From SCGC-AAA076-P13 sp964276235 (lineage in GTDB: Bacteria; Pseudomonadota; Gammaproteobacteria; Magnimaribacterales; D2472), in NCBI GenBank assembly GCA_964276235.1, contig CAXYEK010000001.1, forward strand, positions 620,001-684,000: a stretch of 64,000 bases of DNA, written 5' to 3'. Of this stretch, positions 1-7,636 are shown one piece after another. The notes under the pieces are model-generated. The model searched no databases. It saw only the letters and a list, made by a program, of their open reading frames with translations, and was not told the DNA's origin. The position numbers and the translations under genes were made by a program. Position 1 is the first letter of the stretch. Each line of letters starts with the position of its first letter.

Positions 1-1146
1 GAAATATATAAAGCAAAAAAAGAATCTATAACAATTATTCCAAGAGCTGAAATGCTAGGAAGTATCATGAGAGGTTATGAGAGTATTGCAGTTGCTGGGA
101 GCCATGGAAAAACTACTACAACTAGCATGATTGCAAAAATATTTAGTGTTGCAAATCTCAGCCCAACATATGTTATCGGAGGCAAGGTTTTAAGTACAAA
201 TGAAAACTCAGACCTTGGAGATGGAAACTATTTAATAGCAGAGGCAGATGAAAGTGATGGATCTTTTACCCATCTTCAACCGGATGTAGCTGTACTAACA
301 AATATTGATGACGATCACTTAGTTCATTACGAGAATAATTTTGAAAACCTTTTGGACTCGTTTGTTAGTTTTTCTAATAATGTTCCATTTTATGGATATA
401 TGGTGATAAATGAAGACGACAGAAATATAAAGAAAATAGCAAAAAGAATCTCAAGAAAACAAATTTCATTTGGAAAATCTATCGATGCTGACTTTCAAAT
501 TCTTGATGCAATATTCGTAAATGGTAAACAATGTTTTACGTTAAAAGATAACAAAAGAGATAAAATCCATTCCTTCAAATTAAATCTTCCTGGGATTCAT
601 AACGTATATAATGCTTCCGCATCTATTGCCGTATCGTTGGAAGAAGGAATACCTATAAAAGATATTAAAAAGGGTATAAATGATTTTTCGGGAGTTGGCA
701 GGAGATATGAAAAACATAATTTATTAATCCATTCTAAAAAAAAGATTCTTATTGACGATTATGGCCATCATCCAATCGAAATTCTCTCAACTATAAAAGC
801 ATTTAGAGAGGAATATCCTGATAAAAAATTATGCATGATTTTTCAACCTCACAGATTCTCCAGAACAGCTCAGTTATTTGAAGACTTTATTAAAGTCCTT
901 AAAAAAGTAGACACATTAGTGCTATTAGATATATATGCAGCTAGTGAAAAGCCTATAAAAGGTATCGATTCAAGGACAATTGTTGAAACACTTAAGCAGG
1001 CAGGACATAAGGATATTTTTTATATTAAAAACCATGATGAAATTATAAATTTTATAAACTCAAGGTATTTAGATTTTGATATTCTTATTACTCAGGGTGC
1101 AGGAAGTGTGTCTGCAGTATGTGAAAAAATAAAAAATAAATGGTAA
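1..1146 (+). CDS. murC: UDP-N-acetylmuramate--L-alanine ligase, 5'-truncated by window edge
   Basis: Cytoplasmic Mur ligase that adds L-Ala to UDP-MurNAc in peptidoglycan precursor synthesis. The frame is open from base 1, so the N-terminal Rossmann part lies outside the window; an internal ATG at 52 is not the true start. Visible are the ATP-binding P-loop (GSHGKTTTT), the central-domain ADESDGS and NIDDDHL motifs, and the C-terminal domain with DDYGHHP and FQPHRFSRT, all typical of MurC. The stop overlaps the ddl start by 7 bp, implying translational coupling within the division/cell-wall cluster. Confidence 0.96.
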   Translation, partial: EIYKAKKESITIIPRAEMLGSIMRGYESIAVAGSHGKTTTTSMIAKIFSVANLSPTYVIGGKVLSTNENSDLGDGNYLIAEADESDGSFTHLQPDVAVLTNIDDDHLVHYENNFENLLDSFVSFSNNVPFYGYMVINEDDRNIKKIAKRISRKQISFGKSIDADFQILDAIFVNGKQCFTLKDNKRDKIHSFKLNLPGIHNVYNASASIAVSLEEGIPIKDIKKGINDFSGVGRRYEKHNLLIHSKKKILIDDYGHHPIEILSTIKAFREEYPDKKLCMIFQPHRFSRTAQLFEDFIKVLKKVDTLVLLDIYAASEKPIKGIDSRTIVETLKQAGHKDIFYIKNHDEIINFINSRYLDFDILITQGAGSVSAVCEKIKNKW

Positions 1147-2066
1147 AAATAAATAAAGTAATCGTCTTATACGGTGGCTTATCCTCTGAAAAAGAGATCT
1201 CTATTCAGAGTGGTGCAGGGATTCATAAAGCATTAATTGAACTTGGTTATAAAGCTGATTTAAAAGATATTAAAGATATCAATGATTTTGAAAAGTTAAA
1301 AAATTATGATTTAGTATTTATAGCTCTTCATGGTGTTGAAGGAGAAGGTGGAGACCTGCAAAAAACTCTTGATGATTTTAGTATTAAATATACTGGTTCA
1401 AAATCTTCAGCATGCTCAAATACATGGAATAAATGGATATTCAAAGAAATCTTAAATATAAATAGCATTTCTAATCCTCGAGGTTACAAAGTTGATGGGC
1501 TGGATATGAAAATGCAATCTCCTTTTTTAAAATTTAAAGATATTTTTGGTGAGGTTCCATCAAGCTTATTCATGAAACCTGCTGAAGACGGCTCTAGTAT
1601 AGATATTTTTGAATTAAGTAATAATGATGATTTCCAACAAGCATTAAAAATTTGTCAAAATATCAATAGACCCTTTATCTTTGAAGAGGCAATTAAGCAT
1701 AAAGAGTTTACTGTAACTATTATTAATCATGAATGCCTTCCAGTTATTGAGATTCAAACTAAAAATGAATTCTATGACTACGATGCTAAATATTTATCTA
1801 ATGAAACATCATGGTCTCAAGCCAAATTGAGTTCAGCTGATTTAAATTCAATTAATGAAATTTCTTTAAGTGCATACAAAGCTCTTAATTGTTTTGGATG
1901 GGCAAGGGTAGATATTCTCCAAGACAAAAATGGGAAATTTTATGTAATTGAAATAAATACTGTTCCAGGAATGACATCTCATAGTTGTGTGCCAAAATCA
2001 GCAAGTTATAAAAATCTATCATATAAAGAAGTAGTTCAAGAGATTATTCATGCATCGCTTAAATAG
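1140..2066 (+). CDS. ddl: D-alanine--D-alanine ligase
   Basis: ATP-grasp ligase that makes the D-Ala-D-Ala dipeptide for peptidoglycan. The 308-residue length is normal for the DdlB type. It has the N-terminal YGGLSSEKEISI and ALHGVEGEGG motifs, the central ATP-grasp segment and the C-terminal EINTVPGMTSHS signature carrying the metal-binding Glu and Asn. It lies between murC and ftsQ, as in other gammaproteobacteria. Overlaps with both neighbours (7 bp and 17 bp) point to one operon. The D-Ala it uses is made by alr, also in this window (6497-7555). Confidence 0.97.
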   Translation: MVKINKVIVLYGGLSSEKEISIQSGAGIHKALIELGYKADLKDIKDINDFEKLKNYDLVFIALHGVEGEGGDLQKTLDDFSIKYTGSKSSACSNTWNKWIFKEILNINSISNPRGYKVDGLDMKMQSPFLKFKDIFGEVPSSLFMKPAEDGSSIDIFELSNNDDFQQALKICQNINRPFIFEEAIKHKEFTVTIINHECLPVIEIQTKNEFYDYDAKYLSNETSWSQAKLSSADLNSINEISLSAYKALNCFGWARVDILQDKNGKFYVIEINTVPGMTSHSCVPKSASYKNLSYKEVVQEIIHASLK

Positions 2067-2685
2067 TTCATTTTTATTTATTGCTTTAATATTTGCCAGC
2101 ACAAATTTAAATGCAAAATTTTTTAATATTGATATTACATTTGAATCTGGCTTATTTCTTGAATCACAAAAAAACTTTGTAAGTGAAATAAAAGCAATAG
2201 AATCTAAGAATGAACTTGAAGAGCTTTTACTTTCACAAGATTGGATTGATTCTTATTCATTGAAATTTAAACCTTTTTCAGATGAAGCCACTCTTAGCAT
2301 CTCGAATAGAAAACCAATTTTTATTTTAAATAGTGAATTCTATGTCGATGAAAAATTAAAATTATTTAAATTTGATGGAACTATAACAAATTTGATACAT
2401 GTGAAAGGACCTTTAAATGATATGAGTATTATTTTGTCAATAATAAACGCTATTGAAAAAGAAAATAAGAAAGATGAATTTTTTACAGTCAAGACTATTA
2501 GTTATAACCATACAATTGGATGGAAAATTAAAACTAATAAATTTGAAATTAAACTTGGTAAAAATGTTTCAAGCTCTAAATTTAAATCTCTAAAAGATAC
2601 CTTAAATTACTTGTACGATAAAAGAAAAATACCTACTATGATAGACCTAAGATATAAAGACGGAGTTGCATTAAGTTATGGCTAG
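2050..2685 (+). CDS. ftsQ: Cell division protein FtsQ (short form)
   Basis: Divisome protein expected to link early and late division proteins through FtsB/FtsL. At 211 residues it is well below the roughly 250-280 of typical FtsQ. The cytoplasmic tail is only about six residues before one hydrophobic segment (around 8-22), and that segment ends in a signal-peptide-like NLNA. A reduced POTRA-like region follows, then a recognisable beta domain (DWIDSYSLKF, SNRKPIF, YVDEKLKLF). Identity rests mainly on position between ddl and ftsA plus this pattern. It overlaps ddl by 17 bp and ftsA by 8 bp. Confidence 0.8.
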   Translation: MHRLNSSFLFIALIFASTNLNAKFFNIDITFESGLFLESQKNFVSEIKAIESKNELEELLLSQDWIDSYSLKFKPFSDEATLSISNRKPIFILNSEFYVDEKLKLFKFDGTITNLIHVKGPLNDMSIILSIINAIEKENKKDEFFTVKTISYNHTIGWKIKTNKFEIKLGKNVSSSKFKSLKDTLNYLYDKRKIPTMIDLRYKDGVALSYG

Positions 2686-3907
2686 TAATACAAAAAATTC
2701 TAATATGGTTGTCGGATTGGACATAGGAACTTCTAAAGTTGTGTGCATTGTTGGTAAGTACAATGAATCTAAAAAATTAGAAATTGTTGCTTTAGGTTCT
2801 TATCCATCAAGTGGTCTTAAAAAAGGAGTTGTTGTTAATATTGATGCCACTACAGATGCTATAAAAAAAGCTGTAGAGCAAGCACAATCTATGATTCCTG
2901 AAGACAAAATTAAGTCAGTCTATGTTGGTATTGCTGGAAGTCATATTAAAAGTTTGAACTCTTCAGGTGCAGTTGGAATTAAAGATAAAGAAGTTACACC
3001 TTATGATATTGATAGGGTAATAGATTCAGCTCAAGCAGTTTCCATACCCTCAGATCAAAATGTTTTACATGTTCTACCTCAAGAATATGTTATTGATAAT
3101 CAAGAAGTTAGTTTAGATCCTCTTGGAATGGCTGGTGTTAGATTAGAGGCCAAAGTTCACCTTGTTACGTGCGCCAATAGCGCTATTAAAAATATTGAAA
3201 AATGTATTAAGAATTGTGGATTATCTGTAGATGACTTTGTTCTAGAACAACTGGCTAGTTCTCATTCAATTTTATCTGAGGATGAAAAAGATCTTGGAGT
3301 TTGCCTGGTTGATATAGGTGGTGGAACTACAGATATAGCTATTTTTAATTCAGGATCAATTGTTTTTACTGGAGTAATTCCAATAGCTGGAGACCAAGTT
3401 ACTAGTGATATTGCTCAAGCACTTAGAACACCAACTCCTCAAGCTGAAGAAATTAAACAAAAGCATGGTTGTTCAGTTGCTGAATTTACAACTGAAGAAG
3501 AAAGCATAGAAGTTCCTGGTGTTGGTGGAAGGCCAACAAGAGAGCTTTCAAGAAGTTCCTTAGCAGATATCATTCAACCAAGATATACAGAATTATTTGA
3601 ATTAGTTAGAGCAGAAATTAATAGAAATGGTTTTGAAGATAAGATATCAGCTGGAATCGTTTTTACTGGAGGGACTTCAAAGATGGAAGGTGTAGTTGAA
3701 CTTGCTGAATCTATATTTCAAACCTCAGTAAGATTAGGAATTCCTAATAAATTCTCAGGAATGGAAAGCATTTTACAAAACCCAATATATGCAACCTCTA
3801 TTGGACTAGTTGATCATGGCTTTAAGCAGATGAATGAAGGATTAATAGCGGAAAAAAATCAAAGCTGGCTTTCTAAACTACTAAATATAGTTAAAAGCGA
3901 GTATTGA
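2678..3907 (+). CDS. ftsA: Cell division protein FtsA
   Basis: Actin-like ATPase that tethers FtsZ to the inner membrane. The 409 residues contain the N-terminal VGLDIGTSKVV phosphate-1 motif, the SHIKSLNSSG region of the 1C domain, the LVDIGGGTTDIA phosphate-2 motif and the FTGGTSKMEG adenosine motif. The last residues (SWLSKLLNIVKSEY) look like the amphipathic membrane-targeting helix. In most gammaproteobacteria ftsZ and lpxC follow at once; here the next gene, 81 bp on, is rpsF. Its partner ftsZ must lie elsewhere. Confidence 0.97.
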   Translation: MASNTKNSNMVVGLDIGTSKVVCIVGKYNESKKLEIVALGSYPSSGLKKGVVVNIDATTDAIKKAVEQAQSMIPEDKIKSVYVGIAGSHIKSLNSSGAVGIKDKEVTPYDIDRVIDSAQAVSIPSDQNVLHVLPQEYVIDNQEVSLDPLGMAGVRLEAKVHLVTCANSAIKNIEKCIKNCGLSVDDFVLEQLASSHSILSEDEKDLGVCLVDIGGGTTDIAIFNSGSIVFTGVIPIAGDQVTSDIAQALRTPTPQAEEIKQKHGCSVAEFTTEEESIEVPGVGGRPTRELSRSSLADIIQPRYTELFELVRAEINRNGFEDKISAGIVFTGGTSKMEGVVELAESIFQTSVRLGIPNKFSGMESILQNPIYATSIGLVDHGFKQMNEGLIAEKNQSWLSKLLNIVKSEY

Positions 3908-3932
3908 TTCTATATATCAATTCCATTAGAAT
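3904..3932 (+). promoter_or_regulatory. Candidate sigma70 promoter of the rpsF-rpsR-rplI-dnaB operon
   Basis: A TTGATT -35 (3904-3909), 17 bp spacer and TAGAAT -10 (3927-3932) begin inside the ftsA stop codon. Transcription would start near 3940, at the foot of the hairpin before rpsF. Motif-based only. Confidence 0.45.
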
Positions 3933-3939
3933 GCGTTTT

Positions 3940-3982
3940 CCTTGGTTTTTACTAATAACAGTAAAAATCTATAACCATAAGG
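3940..3982 (+). promoter_or_regulatory. Leader hairpin occluding the rpsF ribosome-binding site
   Basis: An interrupted inverted repeat: CCTT (3940-3943) pairs with AAGG (3979-3982), GGT with ACC (3974-3976), and TTTTACT (3947-3953) with AGTAAAA (3960-3966) around a six-base loop. The distal AAGG is the Shine-Dalgarno of rpsF (ATG 3989), so folding would hide it. S6:S18 is known to autoregulate rpsF operons through leader hairpins. I do not see the CCG bulge of the described motif, so the function is inference. Confidence 0.4.
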
Positions 3983-3988
3983 TAACAA

Positions 3989-4432
3989 ATGAAAAAATAC
4001 GAAGCAGTCATAATTTTAAATCCTAATCTTTCCACAAAGGTTGATGTATTTAAGAAAGATTTTGAAAAATTATTATCAGATAATTCTTTCAAAATTATTA
4101 AAACAGAAGATGTTGGTAGAAGGCAACTAGCCTATTCAATTACCAACCATAATAAAGGTCACTATATTCTATTTAATCTTGAGGGAGATCCTTCTAAGCT
4201 TCTTGAATTAGAAACTAAAATCAAATATAACGAATCTATTATTAGGCACTTATTCCTAGTGGTTAAGGAACATAATGGCGAGGACTCTAGTTTATTTATA
4301 GAATCAAAAAATAAAAAACCTGAACCAGTTGAAGAGGTAGCTAAAAAAGAAGAAAAAGCTGCAGTTCAAGAAGAAGTAGTTGAAACAAAAAAAGAAGAAC
4401 CATCTCTAGAAACTGAAGAAGGAGAAAAATAG
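3989..4432 (+). CDS. rpsF: 30S ribosomal protein S6
   Basis: Small-subunit ribosomal protein that pairs with S18 on the platform of 16S rRNA. The first ~95 residues are the S6 fold (MKKYEAVIILNP start, GRRQLAYSI, GHYILFNLEG). From about residue 105 there is a long Lys/Glu-rich low-complexity tail, giving 147 residues against about 100-135 usually. SD AAGG sits 6 bases before the ATG. It is first in rpsF-rpsR-rplI-dnaB-alr, the standard gammaproteobacterial order without priB. Confidence 0.97.
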   Translation: MKKYEAVIILNPNLSTKVDVFKKDFEKLLSDNSFKIIKTEDVGRRQLAYSITNHNKGHYILFNLEGDPSKLLELETKIKYNESIIRHLFLVVKEHNGEDSSLFIESKNKKPEPVEEVAKKEEKAAVQEEVVETKKEEPSLETEEGEK

Positions 4433-4433
4433 C

Positions 4434-4628
4434 ATGAGCAAATATGAATTACCAAGTAAGTTCGATCATAAAGACACAGATGTGTTAAAGCAATTTATAA
4501 CTGAAACAGGAAAAATTATTCCAGCTAGAGTTACAGGTATATCAGCTTCAAATCAAAGGAAGGTTACTAAATCAATTAAAATTGCTAGATTTTTAGCACT
4601 TTTACCATATACGGACATGCATCAGTAA
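4434..4628 (+). CDS. rpsR: 30S ribosomal protein S18 (short)
   Basis: Partner of S6 on the 30S platform. The 64 residues match the S18 core (FITETGKIIPARVTG, IARFLALLPYTDMHQ). The E. coli protein has 75 residues, and its basic N-terminal FRRRKFC-type segment, including the Cys, is missing here. It starts one base after the rpsF stop, and rplI follows 4 bp downstream. The core is intact, so it should be functional. Confidence 0.95.
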   Translation: MSKYELPSKFDHKDTDVLKQFITETGKIIPARVTGISASNQRKVTKSIKIARFLALLPYTDMHQ

Positions 4629-4632
4629 TATT

Positions 4633-5079
4633 ATGAAAATTATACTTTTAGATAAAATACAAAGACTTGGAGAAATTGGTGATGTAGTTGAAGTTAATTC
4701 TGGATATGCTAGAAACTTTTTAATACCGCAAAAAAAAGCAGCCTTTGCAAGTGAAAAAAATGTTGCAGAGGTTGAAGCTAAGAAAGACGAACTTGCTGCA
4801 GCTTCGGCTGATCAGCTAACAAGAGCACAGGCTAGGTCTGAAGAAATCGAAGGTTCTGTATGTGAAATAACAGTTCCTGTTACTGAAGAAGGAGCATTGT
4901 ACGGCTCGGTGGGAACTAGAGAAATATCTGAAGCTTTTACATCTATCAATGTTGATATAGATAAAAGTGAAGTCCAACTACCTGAAGGACCAATTAAAGA
5001 AACAGGAGATCACTCTATTACTATTAGTGTTCATCCTGAGGTTTCAGCATCGGTTATTGTAAAAGTATTAGCTGAGTAG
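4633..5079 (+). CDS. rplI: 50S ribosomal protein L9
   Basis: Large-subunit protein with two domains joined by a long helix. The 148-residue length is normal. The N-terminal domain carries the signature GDVVEVNSGYARNFLIP, followed by the Lys/Glu/Ala-rich connecting helix (about 40-75) and the C-terminal domain ending in ISVHPEVSASVIVKV. It is 4 bp downstream of rpsR. A small AT-rich inverted repeat (AATATGAT / ATCATATT, 5093-5114) lies between rplI and dnaB, with no U-tract, so I do not call it a terminator. Confidence 0.97.
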   Translation: MKIILLDKIQRLGEIGDVVEVNSGYARNFLIPQKKAAFASEKNVAEVEAKKDELAAASADQLTRAQARSEEIEGSVCEITVPVTEEGALYGSVGTREISEAFTSINVDIDKSEVQLPEGPIKETGDHSITISVHPEVSASVIVKVLAE

Positions 5080-5117
5080 TTGAATATTTTAAAATATGAT
5101 GTAAGAATCATATTCCA

Positions 5118-6500
5118 ATGTCTGAAGTATCAATAAATCAAAACGAACAAGCTAGAGAGGCTGAAAGAGCAGTTTTAGGTGGACTAATGCTTGAAACTCA
5201 TAGATTTGATACCGTAATTCAAGTTATTAAAGATAATGATTTTGATGGCAAAGACCATCAAATTATATTCCAGTCTATGTCTGAGCTTGTGGAAGAAAAT
5301 AAACCACTCGATCCTCTTACAGTTTCTGAAAAACTTGATAATAAAAACTCTCTTAATAAAGTTGGCGGCAAAGATTATTTAATTGAACTTGCCACATCAA
5401 CTCCTTCAGCTGCAAACCTTGAGGCATATGCAGAAATAATTAGACAAAGATCTATTACAAGAAGATTGATGAAAACTAATTCAGAAATATCAGAATTGAT
5501 AACTAATCCTCAGGGTCAGGATGGTGTTGCTCTTTTAGATCAAGCTGAAAGTATGATATTCGCACTTAATGATGAAGCAAGTAAAGATAATGAAAGTCTC
5601 AAATCAATGAAATCATTAATACCATCTACTATGGATAGACTTCATGAATTATCAAATAAAAAAGGAGGCTTAATTGGTTCTTCCACTGGCTTTACAGATC
5701 TTGATAAAAAACTTTTAGGGATACAGGATGGTGATTTAATAGTTGTAGCTGGTAGACCGAGTATGGGTAAAACATCTTTAGCAATGAATTTAGCTGAAAA
5801 TGTTCTATTAGATAATGATAGCAAAGGTGCTGTTTTAATATTTAGTTTAGAAATGCCTGGAGAATCATTAACTACAAGAATGCTTTCTGGCATGAGTAAA
5901 CTTAACCAGCAAAATGTTAGATCTGGAATGTTAAAAGACAATGAATTAAAACTGCTGCTTCAAGAAGGAGAAAGACTTAAAAATCTTCCGCTATGGATTG
6001 ATGATAGTTCTTTGTTGACTCCGATGGAGTTGAGAGCAAAAGCCAGAAGACTTGCAAGACAAGAGGAGCATGGATTGTCACTTATAGTAGTCGACTATCT
6101 TCAACTCATGCAATTACCAACTTCTTCTGAAAACAGAGTTAATCAGATTTCTGAAATATCAAGATCGTTAAAATCTTTAGCTAAGGAATTGAATGTTCCT
6201 GTGATTGCCTTATCACAGTTAAATAGGGCAGTTGAACAGAGGCCAAATAAAAGGCCTATTATGGCTGATTTAAGAGATTCAGGAGCAATTGAGCAAGATG
6301 CTGATGTTATTTTATTCATATATAGAGATGAGGTTTACAACGAAGATTCAGATCAAGGTAACAAAGCAGAAATTATTATTGGCAAACAAAGAAACGGTCC
6401 TATAGGAACTGTTAATCTTACTTTCTTGAAAGAATATACACGTTTTGAAAATTATGCCAATGACGGTTATTCAGATGGATACTCATCAAATTTTGAATGA
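5118..6500 (+). CDS. dnaB: Replicative DNA helicase
   Basis: Hexameric 5'-3' helicase of the replication fork. The 460 residues comprise an N-terminal DnaG-interacting domain (EAERAVLGGLML), a linker and a RecA-like C-terminal domain with Walker A GRPSMGKTS, Walker B LIVVDYLQLM and the QLNRAVEQRPNKRP and DLRDSGAIEQDAD motifs. No intein is present. The stop overlaps the alr start by 4 bp. It is the canonical neighbour of rplI. Confidence 0.98.
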   Translation: MSEVSINQNEQAREAERAVLGGLMLETHRFDTVIQVIKDNDFDGKDHQIIFQSMSELVEENKPLDPLTVSEKLDNKNSLNKVGGKDYLIELATSTPSAANLEAYAEIIRQRSITRRLMKTNSEISELITNPQGQDGVALLDQAESMIFALNDEASKDNESLKSMKSLIPSTMDRLHELSNKKGGLIGSSTGFTDLDKKLLGIQDGDLIVVAGRPSMGKTSLAMNLAENVLLDNDSKGAVLIFSLEMPGESLTTRMLSGMSKLNQQNVRSGMLKDNELKLLLQEGERLKNLPLWIDDSSLLTPMELRAKARRLARQEEHGLSLIVVDYLQLMQLPTSSENRVNQISEISRSLKSLAKELNVPVIALSQLNRAVEQRPNKRPIMADLRDSGAIEQDADVILFIYRDEVYNEDSDQGNKAEIIIGKQRNGPIGTVNLTFLKEYTRFENYANDGYSDGYSSNFE

Positions 6501-7555
6501 CAAGTATTACATCAGAACTTTTGATTCATCCTTCAATAGTTAGAAAAAATATAGTTAATCTAAAGAATAGACTAAAAGGTTCTTCTAATTTTATGGCTAT
6601 TATTAAATCAGATGCCTATGGGCATATATTATCTAATATTGTAAACGATATAGATGATATCGTTCAGGGGTATGGTGTTGTAAGACTTGAAGAGGCAATA
6701 GAACTCAGGAAGATATCGCAAAAAAAGATTTTATTAATGCAGGGTGTTTATTCTCAAAAAGATTTTTTAGAGGCTCGCAATAATTCTTTAGATATTGTCA
6801 TTCACAATAAGTATCAATTTGAGATTGTTAAAGACAATGACTCATTCGATAATCTCTGGTTTAAAATAAATACTGGAATGAATAGACTTGGCTTTGAAGA
6901 AGATGAGTTTTTAGATATTTATAATAATTTTTTACTTGATAAAGAATTTACCTTGATGTCACACCTATCAGCCTCCAATGTTCCTGATGATCCCGCCAAT
7001 AAGAATCAATTTGCAAGATTTGACAATCTAAGCAATAAATTACATTCAAATGTTCTTAAAAGTATTGCAAATACAGGATGTATTATGAATTTTCCAGAAA
7101 AATCATATGACTGGGTTAGGGCAGGTATTGGTATTTTTGGAGGATATATTGGCAGCGAAGAATTAAAGACAACTATGACATTAAGATCTCAAATAATAAA
7201 TATTAGGGATATTAAAAAAGGTGAAAGAGTTGGCTATGATGGAAGAGGTGAAGCAAAAGCAAGAATGAAGATAGCCACTGTTTATATAGGATATGCAGAT
7301 GGGCTTCCAAATCACATAAAAGATGGAACACTAATAAAAATTAATAATCATGATGCCAAAGTATTTGGAAAAGTGAATATGGATGTTACTACCGTCGATG
7401 TAACAAATATTCCTGATTGTAATGTTGGAGACTGGTGCGAATTTTTTTCACCGAAAGATTCGATCACAAATCTAGCAACTTCAAATAGCTTACTTTCTTA
7501 TGATTTAATGATAAGAATTAAATCAAGAGTAAAAAGAATTTACCAAGACATATAA
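6497..7555 (+). CDS. alr: Alanine racemase
   Basis: PLP enzyme that converts L-Ala to D-Ala, the substrate of ddl in this window. The 352 residues include the PLP-binding Lys in MAIIKSDAYGH, the GMNRLGF motif and the C-terminal beta domain with VGYDGRG (catalytic Tyr) and FGKVNMDVTTVD. It overlaps dnaB by 4 bp (ATGA), as expected for the dnaB-alr pair. An 81-bp AT-rich gap then precedes pyrG. Confidence 0.96.
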   Translation: MTSITSELLIHPSIVRKNIVNLKNRLKGSSNFMAIIKSDAYGHILSNIVNDIDDIVQGYGVVRLEEAIELRKISQKKILLMQGVYSQKDFLEARNNSLDIVIHNKYQFEIVKDNDSFDNLWFKINTGMNRLGFEEDEFLDIYNNFLLDKEFTLMSHLSASNVPDDPANKNQFARFDNLSNKLHSNVLKSIANTGCIMNFPEKSYDWVRAGIGIFGGYIGSEELKTTMTLRSQIINIRDIKKGERVGYDGRGEAKARMKIATVYIGYADGLPNHIKDGTLIKINNHDAKVFGKVNMDVTTVDVTNIPDCNVGDWCEFFSPKDSITNLATSNSLLSYDLMIRIKSRVKRIYQDI

Positions 7556-7636
7556 ATCTTATAGTTATATTTCATAAATATTATTTCCCTATTACATATA
7601 TTCTGTTAATCTGTTATCCCATCATGATTCAATTAA

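Noticed and set aside
5093..5114. AATATGAT/ATCATATT hairpin before dnaB as a terminator
   Set aside because: No U tract and dnaB follows in 3 bases; the rplI-dnaB linkage is likely co-transcribed.
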